A stretch of 64,000 nucleotides of DNA, taken from NCBI RefSeq assembly GCF_034120055.1, contig NZ_CP139368.1, positions 1,302,001 through 1,366,000 on the forward strand. Reading direction: 5' to 3'. Below, in pieces: positions 25,277-34,033 of this stretch. The translations under genes and the position numbers were made by a program. Every line of letters begins with the position of its first letter. Position 1 is the stretch's first letter. This DNA is from Microbacterium rhizosphaerae. GTDB taxonomy: Bacteria > Actinomycetota > Actinomycetes > Actinomycetales > Microbacteriaceae. The notes under the pieces were generated by a model. The model had not been told where the DNA came from. It saw only the letters and a list, made by a program, of their open reading frames with translations, and made no database searches.

Positions 25277-26909
25277 GTGCGCCCCCGGCCGTCACGGCGC
25301 CTTCGAGCCGCGCCGTCACGCAGCCGTCCAGCATCGTGAGCAGCGGCCGCGCGTGCGCGAGCTCGTCGGGCGTCACAGCCAGCGGATCGATGTCGAGCAC
25401 CACGAGGTCGGCCACCGCGCCGGGGACGAGCGCCCCGCCGCCGACCCCGACGGACCGGTGCGCGTGCGTGGTGTAGCCCTCGAGCGCCTGACGGGCGGTC
25501 AGCGCCTGCTCGGGCGCGACCGGATCGGCCTCGGGATGCTCCGACGACCGCCGCAGCTGGGCGTCGGCCATGATCTCCCACGGGTCGAACCCGACGACCG
25601 GCCAGTCCGAGCCGAGAGCCAGGGTGGCACCCGCAGCCCGCACGTCGGCGGTCCGCCACGCCCGTCGGGCGCGTTGGGGTCCGAGCCGGCGCGACCAGTC
25701 GTCGCTGCCGTCCGGCCGCACGTAGTGCGTGCAGTGGGTGGGCTGCATGCTGGCGGCGATGCCGCCTGCGGCCAGCAGGTCGATCACGTCGCGGTCGACG
25801 GACTCGATGTGCTCGATGCGGTGCTGCGGTCCGGGCGTGGGCAGGTCCGACAGCGTCTCGACGACGAAGCGGATGCCGCGGTCGCCGATGGCGTGGGTCG
25901 CCGTGGGCACGCCGAGATCGTGGAAGCGACGGATGCGGCGCGCATACGCCTCGTGGTCGCTCCAGAACGCCGCGGTGCCCTTGCCGAAGGCGTCCGGCGT
26001 CTCGAGCCAGGCGGTGCCGCCCTCGACCGTGCCGTCGATGAACAGCTTGACGCCCTGCACCGCCCAGCGGCGGCCGTGGCGCTTCTGCAGCGCCAGGATG
26101 CGCTCCACGTCCGCGTCGTCGGAGGTCGGCTCGCACCACGGCGAGAGCCGCAGACGGATCGGCAGCTCGCCCTCCGCCTCGATCGCCTCGAGCAGCGCGA
26201 GCGCGTCGTCGGCCTCCAGATCCATGACGTGCGTCGCCGTGATGCCGCGCTCGGCCATGCGGGTGAGCAGGTCGCGCAGCTGCCGCACGCGGTCGTCGAA
26301 GGAGCGTGGCGGCAGAATCGACTCCACCCGGTCCATGACGGCGAACTCGAGGAGGTGGCCGGAAGGGCGGCCGCTGCCGTCGTCGACGACCGATGAGCCG
26401 TCGTCGTTGACGACGGGGGCCGTGATCCCGGCCAGGCGGAGGGCGGCATCCGTCGCGACCGCCGAATGGGCGTCGAACATCTTGACGTACGCGAGCCGGT
26501 CCGCACCCAGCACCTCATGCAGGATCGCGTGCGAGATCGGCTCGCCCTCGAAGGCGTTGGGATCGAGTCCCCACGCGAGGAACCACTCGTCGCCGGCCTG
26601 TTCGTCGCGCCCGCGCTCGAGCGCCTCGACCAGTCCCGCGCGCGTGGAGATGCCGGTGAGCGACGTCCCCCGCACCATGTCGAGGCTCAGGATCGGGTGC
26701 GTGTGCGCATCGACCAGACCGGGGACGACCGTCGCGTCGGGGAACTCGAGGACGACGGTGTCGGGCCCGGCGAGCGCAGCGATGGCATCTCGGTCGCCCA
26801 CCGCGAGCACGCGCCCGTCCGCGATGGCCAGGGAGTCGGCATCCTCCCGACCGAGCATCGTGCGGATGCGGCGGGCGAGGACGATCGTGTCTGCTGAGGT
26901 GTCGCTCAC
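25272..26909 (-). CDS. amidohydrolase, YtcJ-like
   Basis: This 545-residue metal-dependent hydrolase has the amidohydrolase barrel: VVPGLVDAHTHPILS supplies the first metal histidines, followed by GVKLFIDGTVEGGTA, THAIGDRGIRFVVE, HRIEHIESVD and the terminal metal Asp in LALGSDWPVVGFDP. YtcJ-type proteins hydrolyse amide or related bonds; the true substrate is unknown. GTG at 26909 overlaps the stop of the permease gene (GTGA), so permease and hydrolase are coupled, suggesting uptake and hydrolysis of one compound, perhaps an N-acyl amino acid or amide (inference). No signal peptide is seen. Confidence 0.88.
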   Translation of the reverse strand: MSDTSADTIVLARRIRTMLGREDADSLAIADGRVLAVGDRDAIAALAGPDTVVLEFPDATVVPGLVDAHTHPILSLDMVRGTSLTGISTRAGLVEALERGRDEQAGDEWFLAWGLDPNAFEGEPISHAILHEVLGADRLAYVKMFDAHSAVATDAALRLAGITAPVVNDDGSSVVDDGSGRPSGHLLEFAVMDRVESILPPRSFDDRVRQLRDLLTRMAERGITATHVMDLEADDALALLEAIEAEGELPIRLRLSPWCEPTSDDADVERILALQKRHGRRWAVQGVKLFIDGTVEGGTAWLETPDAFGKGTAAFWSDHEAYARRIRRFHDLGVPTATHAIGDRGIRFVVETLSDLPTPGPQHRIEHIESVDRDVIDLLAAGGIAASMQPTHCTHYVRPDGSDDWSRRLGPQRARRAWRTADVRAAGATLALGSDWPVVGFDPWEIMADAQLRRSSEHPEADPVAPEQALTARQALEGYTTHAHRSVGVGGGALVPGAVADLVVLDIDPLAVTPDELAHARPLLTMLDGCVTARLEGAVTAGGAR

Positions 26910-28291
26910 TGTCGCTCCGAGAGGTCGAGGGTCGGCGTGGGACGGCGGAAGAAGCGCGTCACGATCAGCAGGATGACGAAGCCGGCGGCGAGCCAGGCGA
27001 GGCCGATCGCGAAGGTCACCGGCGCCAGGCTCGTCCACAGCCAGACGGTGAGGGCGAAGCCGATGAGCGGCAGGACGAGGTTGCTGAACCACGCGCCGCC
27101 GGTGCGCTCCCGCTTGTCGACGAAGTAGTGCTTGAAGACCGCGAGGTTCACGAACGAGAAGGCGATCAGGGCGCCGAAGCTGATCATGTTCGACAGCGTG
27201 AGCAGGTCGAAGACGATCGCGAGGAGCGAGACGACCGACACGATGAGAGTGGCGACGACCGGCGTGCCGAAGCGCGTGCTCAGGTGTCCGAAGATCCGCC
27301 GGGGGAGCACTCCGTCCCGTCCCATGGCGAACAGGATGCGGGCGACCGACGCCTGAGAGGTGAGGGCCGATCCGAGTCCACCGGCGGTGAAGCCCGCGAT
27401 GAACAGTGCCGAGAGCCAGTGGCCGCCGACGGCCGTGACGACCTCGACGCTGGCGGTGTCCGCCGAGTGGAAGGCATTGGAGGGGAACGCGATCTGTGCC
27501 GCGAACGAGATGACGATGAAGATGATGCCTGCCGCGATCGTGACGATCATGATGGCTCGGGGCACCGTGCGCTTCGCATCCTTCGCCTCCTCCGACAGAG
27601 TCGACACCGAGTCGAAGCCGAGGAACGACAGGCACAGGATCGCGGCGCCCTGGAACAACGTCGCGAAGCCCGAGACCGAGCCGTCGCCGCGGAACGGGAG
27701 CAGCGGATCGACGCCGTGCCCGGTCGCCGACGCGATGGACAGCGCGAGGAAGACGACGATGAAGACCCCCTGCAGCGCGATGATCACGAAGTTCGTGCGC
27801 GCCACCGAGATGATGCCGATGATGTTCAGAACCGTCACGAGCGCGATCCCGAGCACGATCCAGATCCAGTTGGCCACCGCGGGGAAGGCGTTGTTCATGT
27901 AGAGCCCGAGGATCAGGTAGTTGATCATCGGCAGGAACAGGTAGTCCAGCAGGAGCGACCAGCCGGCGAGGAAGCCGATGGCGCCTCCGAAACTCTGCTG
28001 CGTGTACACATAGGCCGATCCCGCGTACGGGTAGGCGACGGACATCCGGGCGTACGACCGCGCGGTGAACATCATCGCGACGAGCGTGATGAGGTACGCG
28101 TCGACGACGCGTCCGCCGGTGAGCTGCGTGACGATGCCGTAGGTCGTGAAGACCGTGAGCGGCACCATGTAGACCAGACCGAACAGGACGAGCGACGGCA
28201 CGCCGAGAACGCGCCGGAAGCGTCCATCGGTGACCTGGGCCGTCGCCTCCGTCGGGCTGATCAAGGCTTCGGGGGCGGAATTCTCGGACAT
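26906..28291 (-). CDS. APC family amino-acid permease
   Basis: This 461-residue permease has about twelve transmembrane segments. The segment LVYMVPLTVFTTYGIVTQ in helix 1, SVAYPYAGSAYVYTQQSFGG after helix 2, and FLGFDSVSTLSEEAKDAKR in the middle are conserved in APC-superfamily amino-acid/polyamine transporters close to the putrescine importer group. The start ATG at 28291 has AGAGGAAAG about 10 nt upstream. It is the first gene of a two-gene operon with the amidohydrolase, transcribed from the promoter at 28403-28431, which is covered by tandem repeats likely to bind the neighbouring LacI regulator. Confidence 0.9.
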   Translation of the reverse strand: MSENSAPEALISPTEATAQVTDGRFRRVLGVPSLVLFGLVYMVPLTVFTTYGIVTQLTGGRVVDAYLITLVAMMFTARSYARMSVAYPYAGSAYVYTQQSFGGAIGFLAGWSLLLDYLFLPMINYLILGLYMNNAFPAVANWIWIVLGIALVTVLNIIGIISVARTNFVIIALQGVFIVVFLALSIASATGHGVDPLLPFRGDGSVSGFATLFQGAAILCLSFLGFDSVSTLSEEAKDAKRTVPRAIMIVTIAAGIIFIVISFAAQIAFPSNAFHSADTASVEVVTAVGGHWLSALFIAGFTAGGLGSALTSQASVARILFAMGRDGVLPRRIFGHLSTRFGTPVVATLIVSVVSLLAIVFDLLTLSNMISFGALIAFSFVNLAVFKHYFVDKRERTGGAWFSNLVLPLIGFALTVWLWTSLAPVTFAIGLAWLAAGFVILLIVTRFFRRPTPTLDLSERQ

Positions 28292-28402
28292 GGAGGCTCT
28301 TTCCTCTTTCGGGACGGATGCGGCGCTGCATCCGGTTCGACATCGACGTCTGGTGCCCGGTACGCGGGTTTTTCTCCGGGGGATTCCCGTGCGGGTCCGC
28401 CC

Positions 28403-28431
28403 AGGATAGCAATATCGTTACAGCAGTGCAA
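28403..28431 (-). promoter_or_regulatory. promoter of the permease-amidohydrolase operon
   Basis: On the minus strand TTGCAC (28426-28431), exactly 17 bp, then TATCCT (28403-28408) preceded by TGC (extended -10). Confidence 0.65.
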
Positions 28432-28444
28432 TATCGCTACAGCA
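28409..28444. promoter_or_regulatory. tandem operator-like direct repeats
   Basis: Two 17-bp copies, 28409-28425 and 28428-28444, differ at one base (GCAATATCGTTACAGCA and GCAATATCGCTACAGCA), 19 bp apart centre to centre. The first copy is exactly the promoter spacer; the second covers part of the -35. Each has a central CG and partial dyad symmetry. AT-rich and unlike its surroundings, this is a likely repressor site. Confidence 0.7.
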
Positions 28445-28482
28445 TCTCGCGACGACCGGAGGCGGGAGGGCGGAATTGGTCA

Positions 28483-29511
28483 TCAGCGCGGCGGTGCGAC
28501 GGGTCCGGCGGTGGACTGCCGGCGGCGAAGCGTCAGAGGGATGACCTCGCGCACGAACTGCCGGGGCGCGCCCGCGGCATCGGCATCGAGCACCGCGACG
28601 AGCGCCCGCATGCAGCGCCGGCCGAACTCGCGCGCGTGCAGATCGATCGCGGTGATCGACGGCTGGGTGAGCTCCAGCGCGGCGGAATCGACGGCCGCCG
28701 CGACCAGCAGGTCCGTGCCCACCCGGCGGCCGAGGCGCTCCGCGCTCGTGACCACGCTCAGGACCGTGCCGTCCGCGGTCGTGACCACCGCGTCGACGGG
28801 CTCCGGTCCCTCGAGCAGCTCGGTCACGGACCGATGGATGCCATCGGGCGTCGCGGGATGCGCGAGCGCGACGACACGCGGAGGGATGCCGCGATCCCTG
28901 CACCAGGTCTCGAACGTCTCCCGCACGGTCATGGCCCACTGCATCGGCACGTCGAGCGACAGCAGCGCAGGATGCCGGCTCCCGCGCTCGGCGAGGTGAT
29001 CCATGAGCTCGGCGACGCCGCTCGCGTGGTCGCTCATCACGTCGCCCCGCGGCTCGGGCAGCCCGGGCGGCACGGGTTCGCCCGTCACGACCGGAAGCCG
29101 CCCGGACAGGATCGCGCGTGCCGACTCGTCGTCCGCGAGCGGGTCGAGGAGGATCACGCCGTCGGCATGCACGCGGTCCAGCTGAGAGGGCGACGCGTCG
29201 GCGGTGAGCATCGAGACGATCAGGCCCGCCCGGTCGGCCTCCTCCACGACGCCGAACGTCGCCTCCATGTAGTACGCCATGGTCGACGTGTCCCGCGGCA
29301 GCGCGAGGGCGATCATGCCCGTCCGGGCGCCGCGGAGGCTGCGGGCGAGCGTGTTCGGGTGGTAGCCGATCTCGGCCGCGACCTCGTGCACACGGCGTCG
29401 TGTCTCCTCCGACACCCGGCCGCGGCCGGTGATCGCGAACGACACCGTGGAGCGGGAGATGCCGAGGCGGTCGGCGATGTCCTGGAGGGTCGCCGCCCGA
29501 TCGGTACGCAT
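28483..29511 (-). CDS. LacI family transcriptional regulator (permease-amidohydrolase operon)
   Basis: This 342-residue regulator opens with the LacI helix-turn-helix TLQDIADRLGISRSTVSFAI (residues 8-27) and hinge, then a ligand-binding domain in which residues 60-330 follow the periplasmic-binding fold. It lies immediately upstream of the permease operon on the same strand; the tandem repeats at 28409-28444 fall in the intervening 191 bp, so it is the likely repressor. Ligand unknown. The ATG at 29511 is preceded by TAGGTT 6 nt upstream and no Shine-Dalgarno, so leaderless. Confidence 0.88.
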   Translation of the reverse strand: MRTDRAATLQDIADRLGISRSTVSFAITGRGRVSEETRRRVHEVAAEIGYHPNTLARSLRGARTGMIALALPRDTSTMAYYMEATFGVVEEADRAGLIVSMLTADASPSQLDRVHADGVILLDPLADDESARAILSGRLPVVTGEPVPPGLPEPRGDVMSDHASGVAELMDHLAERGSRHPALLSLDVPMQWAMTVRETFETWCRDRGIPPRVVALAHPATPDGIHRSVTELLEGPEPVDAVVTTADGTVLSVVTSAERLGRRVGTDLLVAAAVDSAALELTQPSITAIDLHAREFGRRCMRALVAVLDADAAGAPRQFVREVIPLTLRRRQSTAGPVAPPR

Positions 29512-29517
29512 GAAGCG

Positions 29518-29523
29518 AACCTA
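29518..29523 (-). promoter_or_regulatory. leaderless -10 box for LacI regulator
   Basis: TAGGTT on the minus strand, 6 nt before the ATG at 29511. Confidence 0.5.
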
Positions 29524-29546
29524 CAGGGCCCCGTGGAACACCCTCG

Positions 29547-31316
29547 TCAGCTGATGAGCAGCAGCTGGTGCCCCGCCGACACGGTCGTGCCGGGGTCGGC
29601 GTTGATCGAGCCCACGACGCCGTCCTTGTGCGCCTGGATCGGCTGCTCCATCTTCATGGCCTCGAGCACGATGACGAGGTCGCCCTTGACGACCAGCTGG
29701 CCCTCCTCCACCGCGACCTTGACGATCGTGGCCTGCATGGGCGCCTTGACGGCGTCGCCGGATGCGCCGGCGACGACGGTGTGCTCGTGCGAGCGCCGCG
29801 ACGGCGGCACCGCTGCGGGACGGCCGGCGGTCTGCGCGACGGGGGCGACGATGCGGTCGGGAAGGCTCACCTCGAGGCGCTTGCCCGAGACCTCGACGAC
29901 CACGGTGTGGCGCGTCTCGGTCGCCTGAGGACCGTCCAGCTCGCCGTCCCACGCGGGGATGTCGTTGACGAACTCGGTCTCGATCCACCGGGTGTAGACG
30001 CCGAAGCGGCCGTCCTCCGCGGTGAACGCCGGGTCGCGCACGACCTTCCGGTGGAACGGGATGACCGTCGGCAGTCCGCCGACCTCGAATTCGTCGAGCG
30101 CGCGGCGTGAGCGCTCGAGCGCCTCCGCGCGGTCGCGGCCGGTCACGATGACCTTGCCGAGCAGCGAGTCGAACGCGCCGCTGACCGTGTCGCCGGCGGT
30201 GACGCCGGAGTCGAGCCGCACGCCCGGGCCGCCGAACGTCTTGAAGACCTTGATGGGGCCGGGCTGCGGCAGGAATCCGCGGCCCGGGTCCTCGCCGTTG
30301 ATGCGGAACTCGATGGAGTGGCCCTGGGGCTCCGGGTCGTCGTAGTCGAGCGTGCCGCCCTCGGCGATGCGGAACTGCTCGCGCACGAGGTCGATGCCGG
30401 TGACCTCCTCGGACACCGGGTGCTCGACCTGGAGCCGCGTGTTGACCTCGAGGAACGAGATCGTGCCGTCGGCGCCGATCAGGAACTCGCAGGTTCCCGC
30501 CCCGACGTAGCCGACCTCGCGCAGGATGGCCTTCGACGACGCGTAGAGAGTGGCGTTCTGCTCGGCCGTCAGGAACGGCGCGGGAGCCTCCTCGACGAGC
30601 TTCTGGTGGCGGCGCTGCAGCGAGCAGTCGCGCGTCGAGACGACGACGACGTTGCCCTCGGCATCCGCGAGGCACTGCGTCTCGACGTGGCGCGGCTTGT
30701 CGAGGTACTTCTCCACGAAGCACTCGCCGCGGCCGAACGCGGCGATCGCCTCGCGCGTCGCCGAGTCGAACAGCTCGGGGATCTCGGCCATCTCGCGGGC
30801 GACCTTGAGGCCGCGTCCGCCGCCGCCGTACGCGGCCTTGATCGCGATGGGCAGTCCCACGGTCTCGGCGAACGCGACGACCTCGTCGGCGCCCGCGACC
30901 GGGCCGGGCGTGCCGGGGGCCAGGGGGGCGCCGACCTTCTCGGCGACGTGACGAGCGGTGACCTTGTCGCCCAGGGCCTCGATGGCCTCGGGGCTGGGGC
31001 CGATCCAGACCAGGCCCGCGGCGGTGACCGCCCGGGCGAAGTCGGCGTTCTCGGCGAGGAAGCCGTAGCCGGGGTGCACGGCATCCGCTCCCGAGCGCCG
31101 GGCGACGCCGAGGATCTTGTCGATCGAGAGGTAGGTCTCGGCGCTCGTGGTGCCCTCGAGCGCGTAGGCCTCGTCGGCGAGGCGCGCGTGCAGGGCGTCG
31201 CGGTCCTGGTCGGCGTAGACGGCCACCGACGCCTTTCCGGAATCGCGCGCGGCGCGGATGACACGGACGGCGATCTCGCCACGGTTGGCAACGAGAACCT
31301 TGGCGATCTGAGGCAT
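29547..31316 (-). CDS. acyl-CoA carboxylase alpha subunit (biotin carboxylase + BCCP)
   Basis: This 589-residue AccA3/AccA1-type subunit carboxylates its own biotin with ATP and bicarbonate and serves acetyl- or propionyl-CoA carboxylation. Residues 4-450 are the biotin carboxylase: [20 protein letters not shown], the glycine loop [14 protein letters not shown] and the active-site ENAD and [14 protein letters not shown] segments. The C-terminal biotinyl domain has EAMKMEQP, with biotin on Lys555. The start is ATG 31316, with TAGGCT 7 nt upstream and no Shine-Dalgarno. Beta (36834-38423) and epsilon (36613-36837) subunits and biotin ligase lie within 9 kb. Confidence 0.93.
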   Translation of the reverse strand: MPQIAKVLVANRGEIAVRVIRAARDSGKASVAVYADQDRDALHARLADEAYALEGTTSAETYLSIDKILGVARRSGADAVHPGYGFLAENADFARAVTAAGLVWIGPSPEAIEALGDKVTARHVAEKVGAPLAPGTPGPVAGADEVVAFAETVGLPIAIKAAYGGGGRGLKVAREMAEIPELFDSATREAIAAFGRGECFVEKYLDKPRHVETQCLADAEGNVVVVSTRDCSLQRRHQKLVEEAPAPFLTAEQNATLYASSKAILREVGYVGAGTCEFLIGADGTISFLEVNTRLQVEHPVSEEVTGIDLVREQFRIAEGGTLDYDDPEPQGHSIEFRINGEDPGRGFLPQPGPIKVFKTFGGPGVRLDSGVTAGDTVSGAFDSLLGKVIVTGRDRAEALERSRRALDEFEVGGLPTVIPFHRKVVRDPAFTAEDGRFGVYTRWIETEFVNDIPAWDGELDGPQATETRHTVVVEVSGKRLEVSLPDRIVAPVAQTAGRPAAVPPSRRSHEHTVVAGASGDAVKAPMQATIVKVAVEEGQLVVKGDLVIVLEAMKMEQPIQAHKDGVVGSINADPGTTVSAGHQLLLIS

Positions 31317-31323
31317 GGATGTC

Positions 31324-31329
31324 AGCCTA
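31324..31329 (-). promoter_or_regulatory. leaderless -10 box for carboxylase alpha subunit
   Basis: TAGGCT on the minus strand, 7 nt before the ATG at 31316, preceded by a run of seven C. Confidence 0.45.
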
Positions 31330-31394
31330 CAGAGGGGCGTTGGGGGGGTTTTGAGTGACCTCCACAAGAAACGCCTGTATATGTGTCAGGGAAC

Positions 31395-32033
31395 CTACGA
31401 GCGCGTCCACAGGCTCGGCCAGGCGATCCCGAGCTCCCGGACGAGCCGCCGCACCGTGGACAGCGACATCCCGACCACCGTCGACGGGTCGCCCTCCACG
31501 CGCTCGATGAACGGCCCGCCGAGACTGTCGATCGTGAACGCCCCGGCGACATGCAGCGGCTCGCCGGTCGCGACATAAGCGTCGATCTCGTCGTCGGTCA
31601 TGTCGGCGGTGAACGAGACGGACGCCTCGGCCACCGCGTGCGCCTCGGCCGGCTCGGCATCCGGTGAGAGCAGATAGACGCTGTGCCCGGAGTGCAGGAC
31701 ACCCGTGCGGCCGCGCATCCCGTGCCAGCGCCCAGCCGCGATGTCCGGGGTGTACGGCTTGCCGAGGATACGCCCCTCGATCTCGAACATCGAGTCGCCG
31801 CCGATGACGATGCCGGTGAAGCCCTCGGCGGCCGCGCGCGCCGCGACGTCGGCGGCCTTGCGGCGGGCGAGGAGCAGCACGTGGTCGGCGGGCGGAAGCC
31901 GCCCCTCGACGCGCTCGACCGCGGCGATGACCGCCTCCTCGTCGACATCCGGCGCGAGCGTCTCGGGCTCGATGCCCGCCTGCCGCAGCAGCATGAGTCG
32001 GGCGGGCGAGGTCGAGGCCAGGAGCACGCGCAT
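31395..32033 (-). CDS. maf: Maf family nucleotide pyrophosphatase
   Basis: This 212-residue Maf protein hydrolyses nucleoside triphosphates, often modified pyrimidine or dTTP/UTP types, to monophosphates. Signatures are MRVLLASTSPARLMLLRQAG at the start, IGGDSMFEIEGRILGKP and GAFTIDSLGGPFIERVEGDP near the end. The ATG at 32033 is preceded by GAGGGG with almost no spacing; the frame stays open upstream to 32147 without family similarity. Its position next to carboxylase genes is common in actinobacteria. Confidence 0.92.
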   Translation of the reverse strand: MRVLLASTSPARLMLLRQAGIEPETLAPDVDEEAVIAAVERVEGRLPPADHVLLLARRKAADVAARAAAEGFTGIVIGGDSMFEIEGRILGKPYTPDIAAGRWHGMRGRTGVLHSGHSVYLLSPDAEPAEAHAVAEASVSFTADMTDDEIDAYVATGEPLHVAGAFTIDSLGGPFIERVEGDPSTVVGMSLSTVRRLVRELGIAWPSLWTRS

Positions 32034-32068
32034 CCCCTCACGGTAACGGGTGTGGGATGCTCGGACAC

Positions 32069-33346
32069 ATGGTTTCGACGGGCGCCGTGGGCGACGAGGT
32101 GGAGCTCGCGATCGAGGGCGTCGCGCACGGCGGCGTGTTCGTCGCACGCCACGGGGGCGATGCCGAATCCCGCGGGCGGGTCGTCTTCGTCCCCGAGGTC
32201 ATCCCGGGCGAGCGCGTCCGCGCCCGCCTCACCCAGGCCGGTGCGAAGTCCTTCTGGCGCGCGGAGCCGATCGAGATCCTGGATGCGTCGCCCCACCGCC
32301 GCCCGCACGTGTGGCCGCAGGCCGACATCAACGTGCCGGCGGCCGAGCGACCCGGCGGCGCCGACTTCGGCCACATCGCGCTCGAGCACCAGCGCGAGCT
32401 CAAGGCGACGGTGATCTCCGACGCGCTGCGCCGAATGGGCGGGGTCGAGCCCGGGGATCTCGCGGTCGCCCCGGCCGGCGCCGACGAAACCGTCGACGGC
32501 ACCGGCTGGCGCACGCGCGTCAGTCTGCACGTCGACGAGAAGGGGCGGATCGGCCCGTTCGCGTCGCGCAGCCACGAGGTGGTGCCGGTCGTGGACCTGC
32601 CGCTCGCGACCCGCGCCATCGCCCATGCGGCCGACCGCCTCACGGGCGCCGAGCCGGGGCGAGTCGACTTCGTGCAGCCGGCGGACGGGCGCGTTCGCAT
32701 CCTCCGCCGTCCCGCGGCGAGGCGTGCGCACCACAAGCCCGAGACCGTCGTCGAGGTCGTCGACGATCGCGAGTTCCGCGTGGATGCCGGCGGGTTCTGG
32801 CAGGTCCACCGCCTCGCTGCGGCGGCGCTCAGCGCCGCCGTCCGCGCGGGGCTCGCGACGGCAGGCGGAGTCGATCCGGATGCCGCGCACCTCGACCTGT
32901 ACGGCGGGGTCGGACTCTTCGCCGCCACGCTCGCGGAGCTCGGCGGGCCGCGCACGCGCGTCACCTCCGTCGAGTCCGACCCCGCTGCGACCGAGCACGC
33001 CGGAGACAACCTCGCCGAGTGGGTCGGGGCCCGCGCCGTCACCGGCAGGGTGGACCGGTGGATGCGTCAGCTCGCCGACACGGCGTCCGCCGCCGAGCGA
33101 TCGCGTCTCGCGGCGGGCGTCACGCTCCTCGACCCGCCGCGCGCCGGAGCGGGGCGCGAGGTCGTCGACGCGATCGCGGGGCTGGCCCCCGCATCCGTCG
33201 TCTACGTCGCCTGCGACCCCGTCGCGCTCGCGCGGGACCTGGCCACGTTCCGCGGCCACGGTTACGAGCCCGCGGTCCTCAGGGCGCTGGACCTGTTCCC
33301 CAACTCCCACCATGTCGAGACGGTGGCGATACTGACGCGGTCGTGA
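32069..33346 (+). CDS. TRAM-domain class I SAM RNA methyltransferase (TrmA/RlmD-like)
   Basis: This 425-residue enzyme is predicted to make 5-methyluridine in rRNA or tRNA. An N-terminal TRAM domain (about 1-60, GDEVELAIEGVAHGGVFVAR) binds RNA; the Rossmann methyltransferase domain has the SAM loop LDLYGGVGLFAATLAELGG, the motif LLDPPRAGAGREVV and the catalytic cysteine in VVYVACDPVALARDL. Iron-sulfur cysteines found in RlmD of E. coli are not evident. The family usually starts near the TRAM domain, so ATG 32069 is favoured over ATG 32057. It is divergent from maf, 35 bp away. Confidence 0.88.
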   Translation: MVSTGAVGDEVELAIEGVAHGGVFVARHGGDAESRGRVVFVPEVIPGERVRARLTQAGAKSFWRAEPIEILDASPHRRPHVWPQADINVPAAERPGGADFGHIALEHQRELKATVISDALRRMGGVEPGDLAVAPAGADETVDGTGWRTRVSLHVDEKGRIGPFASRSHEVVPVVDLPLATRAIAHAADRLTGAEPGRVDFVQPADGRVRILRRPAARRAHHKPETVVEVVDDREFRVDAGGFWQVHRLAAAALSAAVRAGLATAGGVDPDAAHLDLYGGVGLFAATLAELGGPRTRVTSVESDPAATEHAGDNLAEWVGARAVTGRVDRWMRQLADTASAAERSRLAAGVTLLDPPRAGAGREVVDAIAGLAPASVVYVACDPVALARDLATFRGHGYEPAVLRALDLFPNSHHVETVAILTRS

Positions 33347-33357
33347 CCCGCACTCGT

Positions 33358-33363
33358 TAGGCT
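33358..33363 (+). promoter_or_regulatory. leaderless -10 box for response regulator
   Basis: TAGGCT, 7 nt before the ATG at 33371. Confidence 0.5.
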
Positions 33364-33370
33364 GAGCGGC

Positions 33371-34033
33371 ATGACGCAGGTGGCGCTGATCGACGACCAT
33401 GAGTCCGTGCGGCTCGGGCTGGAAGCGGCCTGCGACCGGAACCGCTCGCTGCACGTCGTGTTCTCCGGGAGCACGGTCACGTCGTACCTCGACTGGCGCC
33501 GGTTCAGCGACTCGCCGCCCGCCGACGTGGTCGTCCTCGACCTCACACTCGGCGACGGGACGACGATCCCGGAGAACGTGCGCGCGCTGACATCCGACGG
33601 CTCCAGCGTCATCATCCACTCGGTCGCCGACCGGCCGGACGCGGTCCGCGAGGCGCTCGCCGCGGGTGCTGCAGGCGTCATCAGCAAGGCCTCGCCGACC
33701 GAGGACGTGCTCGACGCGATCCGCACGGTGGCGCGCGGCGAGCTTCTGGACAACGTCGAGTGGGCCAGCGCCGTCGAGGGCGACCGGCTCTTCGCCGATG
33801 CGCAGCTGTCGATGCGCGAGCGCGACGTGCTGAGGCTGTACGCCGCGGGGCTGCCCTTGAAGGCCGTCGCCGATCGTCTCGGGATCGCGTACTCCACCGC
33901 GAAGGAGAACATCACCCGGGTGCGCATGAAGTACATCGACGTCGGCCGGCCGGCGCCGACCAAGGTCGATCTGCTCCGCCGCGCCATGGAGGACGGCATC
34001 CTCAACGTCGAAGAAGGCGCCGGTGGCGGCTGA
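33371..34033 (+). CDS. NarL/LuxR-type response regulator
   Basis: This 220-residue regulator has a receiver domain with Asp8-Asp9 (LIDDHES), the phospho-accepting Asp57 in VVVLDLTLGDG and Lys106 in GVISKASP, then a C-terminal LuxR-type helix-turn-helix (about 150-205, MRERDVLRLYAAGLPLKAVA). It would be phosphorylated by the kinase encoded next, whose start overlaps its end by 11 bp. Target genes are unknown; the receiver is rather divergent from NarL. The ATG at 33371 is probably leaderless (TAGGCT box at 33358). Confidence 0.9.
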   Translation: MTQVALIDDHESVRLGLEAACDRNRSLHVVFSGSTVTSYLDWRRFSDSPPADVVVLDLTLGDGTTIPENVRALTSDGSSVIIHSVADRPDAVREALAAGAAGVISKASPTEDVLDAIRTVARGELLDNVEWASAVEGDRLFADAQLSMRERDVLRLYAAGLPLKAVADRLGIAYSTAKENITRVRMKYIDVGRPAPTKVDLLRRAMEDGILNVEEGAGGG

